In this document: positions 34,184 through 42,800 of the stretch, piece after piece | How positions within the stretch are numbered: position 1 is the stretch's first letter | Layout of the letters: every line of letters begins with the position of its first letter | DNA from: Geobacillus stearothermophilus ATCC 12980 | GTDB lineage: Bacteria > Bacillota > Bacilli > Bacillales > Anoxybacillaceae | Direction: 5' to 3' | Assembly: GCF_030369615.1 (NCBI RefSeq) | Contig: NZ_CP128494.1 | Span: forward strand, 1,445,501-1,509,500 | Length of the DNA stretch: 64,000 nt | The notes under the pieces: model-generated | The model's database searches: none | The model's input: only the letters and a program-made list of their open reading frames with translations | Told to the model about the DNA's origin: nothing | Program-made: the position numbers and the translations under genes

Positions 34184-36040
34184 ATGAAGCGCTGGCTTCT
34201 TGGGCTCGCCGCTGTGCTTCTTTTCGCCTCCCCATGGCCGGCATCAGCCGCCGAAACCGCATACGAATGGAACCTAGCCGACATTTATCCATCCGAAGCC
34301 GAGTGGATGCACGACTACAAGGCGGTGCAAAACGCCTTGCCGAAACTGGCGGCGTTTGAAGGAAAACTCGATGATGAAAAGACGATCGCCAAACTGTTCG
34401 CCCTCAACGAACAAACGGCCCGCAAGCTCGAAAAACTGGCGCTTTACACCCATTTAAAACGCGATCTGAACATTGAAGACGAGGCAGCGGCCCGGCTTGG
34501 GGCAAAAGTAGAAGCGCTCGCCGCCCAATATGCGGCGAAAACAGCGTTCATCGAGCCGGAACTGCTCGCCCTACCCGAGCGGACGCTCAAGAAGCTCCAA
34601 ACGAGCAAAGAGCTGAAAGCGTACCGCTATTACTTCCATGAGTTGCGCGAGCAAAAGCCGCATACGCTTACGAAACGCGAAGAACGGCTGCTCGCGAAAC
34701 TATCGCCGGTGCTCGGCGAGGCGGAGAACATTTATGACCACGCCGTCCGCGGCGATTACGAGCCGCCGTCTGTCACGATGCCGAATGGAAAAACAGTGAC
34801 ATTGACCGACGACCAATACGCCGCCATGCTCGAGCACCCGGACCGCCGCTATCGAAAGGCGGCGTTTGAAGCGAAAGCGAAAAGCTATGAGGCGCTCGAG
34901 CAGACCGCCGCGGCGACGTTGTACGCCTCGGTCAAAGCGGACGAATTGTATGCGAACGTGCGCCGCTATCCATCCGGCCTGGCCGCCGCTCTGGCCGCCG
35001 ACGATGTCCCGAAGGAAGTGTTCGACAACTTAATCGCCGCCACCCGCCGCCATTTGCCGGCGCTGCACCGCTATATCGAATTGCGGCGGCGCGCGCTCGG
35101 GCTTGACCGCGTTCACAGCTATGATTTGTACGTGCCGCTTGTCGGCGAAACGGCGAAATCGATCCCAGTTGAAACAGCGAAAACGTTCATTGTCGAAGGG
35201 CTCAAGCCGCTCGGCGCCGACTATATCAAACAGGTGCACCGAGCGTTTCAAGAGCGATGGCTTGATGTCTTCCCGCGCCCGAAAAAATATACCGGCGGCT
35301 ACAACACGGGAGCGTATGACACCCATCCGTTCATCTTGCTCAATTACAACGGTTCGCTTGATGGCGTATTGACGATGGCTCACGAGCTTGGGCACGCCAT
35401 GCATTCCGTCTACACGAACCGCGCGCAGCCGTACCATTATTCCGGTCATTCGATTTTCACCGCCGAAGTCGCCTCGACCGCGAACGAATGGCTCATGCTC
35501 GATTATTTGTACAAACAGGCGAAAACAAAAGAAGAAAAACTCCGCCTGCTCGTCGAACAAATCGAGCAAATCCGCGGCACGTTGTACACGCAAGTGATGT
35601 ATTCCGAATTTGAACGGATGATTCATGACAAAGTGCGCCAAGGCGGCAGTCTGACAGCGGACGAACTGAACCATCTTTGGCTTGGCCTGCTGAAAACGTA
35701 TTACGGCCCGGCGTACGCCGCCGATCCCGGCGCCGCGCGCGGCTGGCTGCGCATCCCACATTTTTATGACGCCTTTTATGTATACAAATATGCCACTTCG
35801 CTCGCGGCGTCGTACACCATTGTGAGCGGCATCCAAACCGATGCAAGCGGCAAGGCGGTGAAGCGGTACACACAATTTTTGCGCTCCGGCGCATCCGATG
35901 ATCCGATCCGTCTGCTCAAGCGAGTCGGAGTGGATATGACAAGCCCCGAACCGATCGAGCGGGTCTTAGGTCATTTCGCCGAACTCGTTGACGAACTCGA
36001 TCGACAGCTGCCAAGCCAAAACCGTCAGCGGTCTATATAG
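34184..36040 (+). CDS. pepF: Exported oligoendopeptidase F (M3 family)
   Basis: A 618-residue PepF-type metallopeptidase with zinc motif HELGHAMHS near residue 400, a downstream EVASTANEWLM glutamate, and NTGAYDTHPFILLNYNG typical of the family. Unlike usual cytoplasmic PepF it begins MKRWLLGLAAVLLFASPWPA followed by SAAET, a clear Sec signal peptide with a cleavable SAA site, so it is predicted to act outside the membrane on short peptides. The ATG at 34184 has AAAGGACGTGATG upstream; an ATG at 34094 would hide the signal peptide. No clear terminator follows. Confidence 0.92.
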   Translation: MKRWLLGLAAVLLFASPWPASAAETAYEWNLADIYPSEAEWMHDYKAVQNALPKLAAFEGKLDDEKTIAKLFALNEQTARKLEKLALYTHLKRDLNIEDEAAARLGAKVEALAAQYAAKTAFIEPELLALPERTLKKLQTSKELKAYRYYFHELREQKPHTLTKREERLLAKLSPVLGEAENIYDHAVRGDYEPPSVTMPNGKTVTLTDDQYAAMLEHPDRRYRKAAFEAKAKSYEALEQTAAATLYASVKADELYANVRRYPSGLAAALAADDVPKEVFDNLIAATRRHLPALHRYIELRRRALGLDRVHSYDLYVPLVGETAKSIPVETAKTFIVEGLKPLGADYIKQVHRAFQERWLDVFPRPKKYTGGYNTGAYDTHPFILLNYNGSLDGVLTMAHELGHAMHSVYTNRAQPYHYSGHSIFTAEVASTANEWLMLDYLYKQAKTKEEKLRLLVEQIEQIRGTLYTQVMYSEFERMIHDKVRQGGSLTADELNHLWLGLLKTYYGPAYAADPGAARGWLRIPHFYDAFYVYKYATSLAASYTIVSGIQTDASGKAVKRYTQFLRSGASDDPIRLLKRVGVDMTSPEPIERVLGHFAELVDELDRQLPSQNRQRSI

Positions 36041-36088
36041 ATGCAATTTAAAGCTTTAACATTTTTTGTCTTTGCCGGTCATTGCATC

Positions 36089-36215
36089 CGACTGTCGAGT
36101 GACCGAACAACGCCGCTTAAAGACCCATATATGGGTCTGTGAAGCAGGTGGTTGTTCGGTCTTCCGTCACGCCTTGGCGTGACGGGGCAAGCCACACGCT
36201 TGCCTTCGACAGTCG
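36089..36215. repeat. Cloverleaf-forming palindromic element (four-way junction), 127 bp
   Basis: Five perfect stems nest in 127 bp. The closing stem is CGACTGTCGA (36089-36098) with TCGACAGTCG (36206-36215). Arm 1 is GACCGAACAAC (36101-36111) with GTTGTTCGGTC (36151-36161), continued by GCTT/AAGC and capped by the palindrome AGACCCATATATGGGTCT (36121-36138). Arm 2 is CCGTCACGCC (36164-36173) with GGCGTGACGG (36176-36185). Arm 3 is GGCAAGC (36186-36192) with GCTTGCC (36198-36204). Junction linkers are only 0-2 bases. It encodes no protein. It could be a structured RNA, a MITE-like mobile repeat or a DNA cruciform; the sequence does not tell which. Confidence 0.85.
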
Positions 36216-36283
36216 AAAATGGACAAACCGCTTTTCCGTCAAGGATATGTTAAACTTCTTCGTTACATCTATATACATGAAAG

Positions 36284-36310
36284 AGGTGTCCCGCGCCGTT
36301 CGGGACACCT
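36284..36310. terminator. Strong hairpin between pepF and pncB
   Basis: AGGTGTCCCG pairs perfectly with CGGGACACCT around a 7-base loop, followed by TTGTTATT on the plus strand and CTTTC on the minus strand. It probably separates convergent transcription of pepF and pncB; the T tracts are weak. Confidence 0.55.
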
Positions 36311-36423
36311 TTGTTATTGCGGCGGAAAAAAGAATATCGCTTTGCGTTGCAACGCGCGGGACCGGTTAAGGCGGTCGATCGCGTACAAAGCGACATCATG
36401 CGCTTGCCCCGCAGCCAAGACGG

Positions 36424-37893
36424 TTATTCACTTAAAGATGCGCCTGCAATTTTTTCTTTCACCTTGCGGATGTTTTCCATCTTATTGTCCCAACACGCTT
36501 GGCTCAAATCAACGGGATATTGCTCGGGATTGAGCGTCCGTTTGTACTCCTCCCAAAACAAGCGCAAGCTTTCTTTTGCGTACGCTTGAATGTCCGGAAG
36601 CGGCGGCGACGTATACACGAGCCGGCCGTTGTCGAAGATCGTCACATGCAAGTCACGCGCTTCGAAATTGGTGACGAATTTGCTGATGAACGTGTACACC
36701 GGATGGAACATTTTCAACCGCTCTTCTTGCTGCGGGTTTTCGCTCTCTAAGGCGATGTAGTCGCCTTCCGCTTTATGGTTGATTTTGTTGACGATGCGGT
36801 ACACCCGCTTCAGCCCCGGCGTCGTCACTTTTTCCGGATTGCCGCTGATTTTGATCGTATCGACCATCTCACCGCGTTCGTTTTCGATCGCCACCATTTT
36901 GTACACGGCGCCGAGCGCCGGCTGATCGTACGCCGTAATGAGTTTGGTGCCGATCCCCCACACATCGATTTTCGCCCCTTGCGACTTCAAGTTTAAAATC
37001 GTATCTTCGTCCAAATCGTTTGAGGCGAAAATTTTCGCGTTCGGAAATCCGGCTTCATCGAGCATTTTCCGCGCTTCTTTCGACAAATAGGCCAAATCGC
37101 CGCTGTCGATGCGGATGCCGATAAAGTTGATTTGGTCGCCCAGCTCCTTCGCGACGCGAATGGCGTTTGGCACCCCCGACTTCAACGTATCGTACGTATC
37201 GACAAGAAAGACACAGTCTTTATGGCGGCGTGCATACTTCAAAAAGGCCGTGTATTCATCCTGATACGCTTGAATCATTGAATGGGCGTGCGTTCCGGCG
37301 ACCGGAATGCCAAACAGCTTCCCGGCACGCACGTTTGATGTCGCCTCAATCCCGCCGATATACGCTGCGCGCGCGCCCCAAAGCGCCGCATCCATCTCCT
37401 GCGCCCGCCGGCTGCCGAACTCCAAGGCCGGCTCATCCCCGAGAATATGCTTAATGCGCGACGCTTTCGTGGCGATGAGCGTCTGGAAATTGATAATGTT
37501 TAAAATAGCCGTTTCGATGAGCTGCGCCTCGGCGAGCGGCGCCTCGATGCGCATAATCGGTTCATTGGCAAACACCACTTCCCCTTCGCGCATCGAACGG
37601 ACCGTGCCGGTGAAGCGAAGCGTCCGCAAATAGTCTAAAAAGTCGTCGCGGTAGCCAAGTTCTTGGCGCAAATAGTCGATGTCGCTGTCAGAAAATCGGA
37701 ACTGCTGCAAAAACTGAATGACGCGCTCCAACCCAGCGAACACCGCATAGCCGTTGCCAAACGGCAGCTTGCGGAAAAACACTTCAAACACAGCGCGGCG
37801 CTCATGCATACGATCTTCCCAATACGTCTCGACCATATTGATTTGATATAAGTCCGTATGAAGCATCAAGCTGTCATCAGCATATGTCTTCAT
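36424..37893 (-). CDS. pncB: Nicotinate phosphoribosyltransferase
   Basis: A 489-residue NAPRTase of the long Gram-positive type: LHTDLYQINMVETYW near 12, FEVFFRKLPFGNGYAVFAGL near 37, LEFGSRRAQEMDAALWGARAAYIGG near 170, GTHAHSMIQAY near 208 and FIGIRIDSGDLAYLS near 260. It converts nicotinate and PRPP to nicotinate mononucleotide in NAD salvage. The neighbouring nicotinamidase gene on the same strand supplies the nicotinate, so the pair forms a salvage module. Confidence 0.95.
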   Translation of the reverse strand: MKTYADDSLMLHTDLYQINMVETYWEDRMHERRAVFEVFFRKLPFGNGYAVFAGLERVIQFLQQFRFSDSDIDYLRQELGYRDDFLDYLRTLRFTGTVRSMREGEVVFANEPIMRIEAPLAEAQLIETAILNIINFQTLIATKASRIKHILGDEPALEFGSRRAQEMDAALWGARAAYIGGIEATSNVRAGKLFGIPVAGTHAHSMIQAYQDEYTAFLKYARRHKDCVFLVDTYDTLKSGVPNAIRVAKELGDQINFIGIRIDSGDLAYLSKEARKMLDEAGFPNAKIFASNDLDEDTILNLKSQGAKIDVWGIGTKLITAYDQPALGAVYKMVAIENERGEMVDTIKISGNPEKVTTPGLKRVYRIVNKINHKAEGDYIALESENPQQEERLKMFHPVYTFISKFVTNFEARDLHVTIFDNGRLVYTSPPLPDIQAYAKESLRLFWEEYKRTLNPEQYPVDLSQACWDNKMENIRKVKEKIAGASLSE

Positions 37894-37973
37894 GAATTGC
37901 TACCTCCAACACACGAATGACGGCGCCGCCGAATAAAACAATGTTCATCGTCTATTCTATCACGTTTTCTCCA

Positions 37974-38525
37974 TTATTCCACTATTTTCGCGCCTAGCGT
38001 ATGGCGAAAATGGCGGAGCGCCCATTCGTGTCCCGCCGCGTCGAAGCTCGCCACCGCCCGCCGGTGGACGACGATGCGAAATCCTTTGTTGTACGCATCG
38101 ACCGCCGTATGGAGGACGCAAATATCGGTGCAGCAGCCGACCAAATGCACTTCCGTGATGCCTCTTTCGCGCAATTTCAGCTCCAAATCGGTCCCGGCGA
38201 ACGCGCTGTAGTGCGTTTTGTCCATCCAGTAGACGTTGTCTTTATGCTTATTTGCTTGATACACCTCTTCGAGCTCCCCGTACAGCTTTCGCCCCTCCGT
38301 CCCTTCAATGTTATGCGGCGGAAACAACTTCGTTTCCGGATGATAGTCGTCTCCCGCCACATGTTTGTCAATGGCAAAGACGACAAAATCACCGTTGTCA
38401 ATAAACTGTTTCGTCACCCGCACGAGCTCTTTTTCAATCGCCTGCCCCGGTTTCCCGCATGTAAGCGCGCCATGATCAGCGATGAAATCGACGGTGTAGT
38501 CGATGTTAATAAGCGCTTTGTTCAT
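37974..38525 (-). CDS. pncA: Nicotinamidase, cysteine hydrolase family
   Basis: A 183-residue isochorismatase-fold amidase. Asp9 lies in LINIDYTVDF, the metal-binding region in AIDKHVAGDDYHPETKLFPPH near 52-68, the catalytic Lys in WMDKTHYSAF, and the nucleophile Cys in LVGCCTDICVLHTAVDAYN near 125-135. It deamidates nicotinamide to nicotinate. RBS AAAAGGAGTGA. It lies 80 bases upstream of pncB on the same strand, and a promoter with TATAAT precedes it. Confidence 0.9.
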   Translation of the reverse strand: MNKALINIDYTVDFIADHGALTCGKPGQAIEKELVRVTKQFIDNGDFVVFAIDKHVAGDDYHPETKLFPPHNIEGTEGRKLYGELEEVYQANKHKDNVYWMDKTHYSAFAGTDLELKLRERGITEVHLVGCCTDICVLHTAVDAYNKGFRIVVHRRAVASFDAAGHEWALRHFRHTLGAKIVE

Positions 38526-38607
38526 TCCCGTTCACTCCTTTTCCTCTTCCTGCATGGTCGGGTTGCTGTTTTTTCATCCCGCCTACATCTTGTTGGGCTT
38601 TTCTACC

Positions 38608-38613
38608 ATTATA
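38608..38613 (-). promoter_or_regulatory. Extended -10 element upstream of pncA
   Basis: On the minus strand ATGGTATAAT combines a TGG extended element with a perfect TATAAT, about 80 bases before the pncA start. The best -35 candidates (TTGTCT at 19-bp spacing) are imperfect, consistent with an extended -10 promoter. Confidence 0.5.
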
Positions 38614-38645
38614 CCATAGCAATATGGACAGCAGACAAGACAACA

Positions 38646-38679
38646 AATCCCCTGCCTGCTTTGAAGCAGACAGGGGATT
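38646..38679 (-). terminator. Terminator after yidC
   Basis: AATCCCCTGCCTGCTT and AAGCAGACAGGGGATT form a 16-bp stem with one G-T wobble pair and a 2-base gap, ending 13 bases after the yidC stop; TGTTGT follows on the minus strand. Confidence 0.75.
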
Positions 38680-38691
38680 GTCGAAGTCGTT

Positions 38692-39441
38692 TTAGCTGTT
38701 TTCCGCCGCTTTGGCCGCTTTCATTTGAGCACGCAAAATGAGCGACTGGATGATCGAGAAGCAGCCGCCGACGACCCAATAGAGCGACAGCGCCGATGGA
38801 ACGGAGCTGGCGCCGATAAAAATCATAACCGGCATGATGTACGACATCATCGCCATTTGCGGCATTTGTTCTTCAGCCATCGACGGCGACAGGCGGAGCG
38901 AGATGAACGTCGTCAACGCCGCTAAAACAGGCAAAATGAAATACGGATCGCGATGACCGAGCTCGACCCATAAGAACGAATGCGTTTTAATTTCTTGCGT
39001 CCGCGAAATCGCGTAATACAGCGCCATAAAAATCGGCATTTGAATGAGCACCGACAGGCAGCCGCTCGCCGGGTTGACGCCGTGCTTTTGATACAGCTGC
39101 ATCATTTCTTGCTGGAGCTTGCGCTGCGTTTCCGGGTCTTTGCTTTTATATTTTTCTTGCAGCTTCATAAGCTCCGGGCGCAGTTTTTGCATGGCGATCG
39201 ATGCGCGGAACTGCTTCAAAATGAGCGGCAGCAAGCAAAAGCGGACGATGAGCGTCAGCACGATAATGGCGATGCCGTAATTGTCGCCAAACCAGTGCCC
39301 AAGCGTCAAAAGAAGCTTCGACATTGGATAGACAAAATAATGGTTCCAAATGCCTTGACTATGTTCGTCGATCGGTTCGTTGCGGTTACAGCCGGCAAGA
39401 AGCAAAACGGCGCCAAGCAGCACCAATACCCATTTTTTCAT
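38692..39441 (-). CDS. yidC: Membrane protein insertase YidC/OxaA (lipoprotein type)
   Basis: A 249-residue YidC of the Gram-positive type. A lipoprotein signal ends LLLAGC, so Cys18 is the lipidated N terminus. Five membrane segments follow, with NYGIAIIVLTLIVRFCLLPLILKQ carrying the conserved Arg of the hydrophilic groove, and NPASGCLSVLIQMPIFMALYYAI. It inserts and folds membrane proteins. The short length and lipobox fit SpoIIIJ/YqjG; which paralogue cannot be decided, since no rnpA or jag gene is adjacent. RBS GAAGGAGG. Confidence 0.92.
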   Translation of the reverse strand: MKKWVLVLLGAVLLLAGCNRNEPIDEHSQGIWNHYFVYPMSKLLLTLGHWFGDNYGIAIIVLTLIVRFCLLPLILKQFRASIAMQKLRPELMKLQEKYKSKDPETQRKLQQEMMQLYQKHGVNPASGCLSVLIQMPIFMALYYAISRTQEIKTHSFLWVELGHRDPYFILPVLAALTTFISLRLSPSMAEEQMPQMAMMSYIMPVMIFIGASSVPSALSLYWVVGGCFSIIQSLILRAQMKAAKAAENS

Positions 39442-39483
39442 GAAAAGCCCTCCTTCAATATCATGTTGCAAAATCATGCCGTT

Positions 39484-39753
39484 TCAACATAAAGGAAAGG
39501 GCCTTCCATCCTCATCCGTTCGGCTTGTCCGTTCCCAAACGGGAATTTTCCGCCGCTGCGGCAAAAACAGCGGGCGCCATGGAAGCGCCGCCCGTTCGGC
39601 GCCTCCCTCTGCTTCATGCTCGCGAACCGCGGCCAACGCCGGTTCATAAAACAGCGAACCTGCCATCCGGCGCGCGCTCGTATGTCCTTTCATGATGATC
39701 CATAGCGCGCCGACAAGCGACATATACACAAGCAAATCAATAGGCGCTTCCAT
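39484..39753 (-). CDS. Small membrane protein of unknown function
   Basis: An 89-residue product starting MEAPIDLLVYMSLVGALWII, one N-terminal membrane segment followed by a long Arg/Glu-rich cytoplasmic tail. The ATG at 39753 follows AAAGGGAGGTGGACGC. I do not recognise a family. It sits between the TPR-C39 gene and yidC on the same strand. Confidence 0.55.
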   Translation of the reverse strand: MEAPIDLLVYMSLVGALWIIMKGHTSARRMAGSLFYEPALAAVREHEAEGGAERAALPWRPLFLPQRRKIPVWERTSRTDEDGRPFPLC

Positions 39754-39834
39754 GCGTCCACCTCCCTTTCGCCTGTCGATTGTTCTCTTTCCATACAATA
39801 GCAAACTTTCAACCGAAAGAAAAGCAACAATTGA

Positions 39835-42800
39835 TCACATCCGCTCCAAGCGGTGAAATGCCGGCTCGTCGGCTGCCAAGACGGCCAGCTCCCCGCTTTC
39901 ATCGGCCGCCAGCGCCGCCCGAAGCTCTTCTTTCGCCTCATCGAAGCGTCCAAGCAGTGCGAGATAGCGGGCTCGTTCGTAGCGAAGCCGGGCATCGTTG
40001 GCCATATGGACGCACCGCTCGATGGTCGCGAGCGCCTGATCGATGCGCCCCGCTTCTTCATAAACAGCCGCAAGCTGCATATGGAACTCTTCATCCTCAG
40101 GATACCAATCAGCATAGCGCTCCCAAAGCGCCGCTGCTTCTTGATAGCGGCCCGTTTCCATATAATGCTCGCCAAGCAACATGAGCGCCTCACGGGCGAG
40201 CGGTTCTTCCGCCACAGTCTCCTCGAGCTGCCGCTCGGCTTTCTCGCGCTGTCCTTCTTGAAGCCAAACGACCGCCTGCAACACGCGCAGGTCGACATCA
40301 TCCGGGTCATCAGCCAGCAGCCGCTCCAGCCAGCGCTTCGCTTCCTCGCGTTTTCTTTCCTCATCGGCGGCCAATAAATATTCCACAAATTCTTGCGCCA
40401 AAGACGGATCCCAAACGCGGGCGAGCGCTTTGCGCCACGTTTTCACGGCATCGCTGTCCAATTCGAGCGCGGCATATAAGCGGGCGAGCCGCCTGTAGGC
40501 TTCCGCATCGCTGCGGTTGAGGCGAATCGCTTCGTCGTAGAAATCGGTCACAATCGAAAACAAGACAACGGTGCCGACCCATTCTTTCGCTTTTGTCCAC
40601 CATCGCACCGGTTCGTCATGCCCCCCCTTCTCCTCGCCAAAATACGGGAAAAGAGCCGAGGCAGTGTTCCGATACATCACGCTTTTCGCCTCGCGGCTTG
40701 CCTTCAGCCGCTCGAGTCGATGGCGCAGCTTCCCTAAGCCGCGCATCGTTTTCGGAAAGAGAGCCACATACAACGGGTACAACGATTCATCGTCCGGATG
40801 GCGCACCATCAACTGTTCGAGCAGTTTCGCCGCCTCTTTTTGGCTTCCTTCCGCGATCAGCACCATCGCCCAATGGCGGAGCACTTCAGGATGGTCCGGG
40901 TCAAGAGCAAGCGCCTTCTCGACGGCCGCCTTTTCTTGATCGCGGCGCTCAAGCGCTCCATAAACATATCCAAGGCTGTCGTAATACCACACCTCCCCTG
41001 CATGCGGACGGGCGTCAGCCAACGCGCGGAGAAGCGCGGAAGGCTCCGCGATCGCGGCAAGCTGCTCCATATCGATGCGCTTCGGGGCCAAGCGCACCGC
41101 CTGAAGCAAATGCGCGTGCTGCCGCTCTTCGTTTTCTTCCGCCTCATAGAGTGAAGCTAAGCGAAAATGGCAAAGGACAAACGATGGATCGGCTTTGAGA
41201 CAAGCCTCATACTGTTGTTTCGCCTCTTCGTGGCGTCCAAGCGAGGCGCACAGCTCCGCGAGCCGGAAGAGGGAAAGCGCATGGCCCATGGCGGCAGCTT
41301 CTCGGTAAAACGCCATGGCCTTCGACGGCCGGCCTTGCCGTTCATAAAGGGCGCCGAGAGCGGAATGGGCCGAAGCGAGTGTCGGGCGAGCCGAGACAAG
41401 CTGCTCTAAAAACGCCCGGCCGCGTTCCTCTAAAGACGGCGTTGCCAGCTGATCAAGGTAAAACTCGTACGCTTCTTCCGCCTCAAACTCAGCCAGACGC
41501 AACCCTTCTTCCAACCACGACAGCGCCGTCTCGCGTCCTTCCCCCTCGTCGGCGAACCCATGGGCGACAAGCCATCTTCCCGCGTTCAGCCAATATTCGC
41601 TGTTGTTGGCAAAACGGGTGCGCTGCTTGATTACATACCGGCGCGCCGCTTCCACATCCCCGCGCTCCGCGAGGGCGGCCGCCAAGCCGAGATGGGCGAA
41701 CACGTCATCGCTGTCATGGCGGATCGCCTCTTCGTAGCACGAAACCGCTTGTTCCGCCTCTCCTTCCTCCATATAGAGATCGCCAAGGCGGACGTAAAGC
41801 GGCGCCAACCGCCAGGCGGCGGCCAATCCCTCTTCCAACACCGCTTTCGCTTTTTCCCGATCACCGTCGTCATCATACAAGTCAGCCAACATCAAATACG
41901 GGTACGGTTCCTGCGGGTCGAGCGCTTTGGCGACGCAAAAGCCGCGTTCCGCCTTGCGCCTTCGGCCGAGCTCCCGATCGCAGCAGGCCCGCTCATACCA
42001 AAGCTGGGCATCCCGCCGCTCGCGGCGCACAAGACGATCAAACCAGTCGCGCGCTTCGGCAAACCGCTTCGCATGGAACAACAGCACACCGTGATTCGTT
42101 TCGATAAACAAATCGCCCGGATACAGGCTGACTGCCACGCGCGAAGAGATGAGCCCTTTTTCGATATGACCGGCGTACGCCGAGGCGAGCCCGAAATAGC
42201 TCCACACTTCCGGCTGGTCTGGGTCCAACTGGAGCGAGGTGCGAAAATAGCGAGCCGCCTCTTCATAGCGGCTGGCAAAAAAGGCGATTCGGCCGCGCAA
42301 ATAATGGTAGAGCGGGCTTTGTGCCTTTCCTTTCACCCGTTTGAGCACCTCTTCAGCCTTCTCCATTTCTTGCGTGTAGACATACGCTTTCGCCGCCATC
42401 AGCAGCAAGTCGTTATGTTCCGGATACTCGTTCAAGACTCGTTCCGTATACTCCAATACAAGCGGCTTCGCCTCGTCGATGCCGAAATGCTTCATGACAT
42501 ACAGCCATGTGTACGGGATGTGCTCATGCTGGCGCAAAAAGGCGACAAAGGCGGCGAAATGCGCCTGTTCGTCCTCGTCCATCTTTTCAGCCAACGCGTG
42601 CAGCTCACGGAAATAGCGGTCCTCCTCCTCCGGAAGCTCGGCGGCGAGCGCCGCTTTTTCCCGGGGAAGCGCCACAATCGACAAATAATGCGTCCCTGCA
42701 TACCACTTGGCAAGCTCGTCCTTGGAAACGACAAACGGATCAAACAGATTCGGGTCTTGCACATAAAACGCCTCGAGCCGTTCGTCATAGCCAAACAGCA

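Noticed and set aside
36139..36369. Short plus-strand frames running through the cloverleaf element
   Set aside because: They cross the hairpins, lack ribosome binding sites and give no plausible protein.
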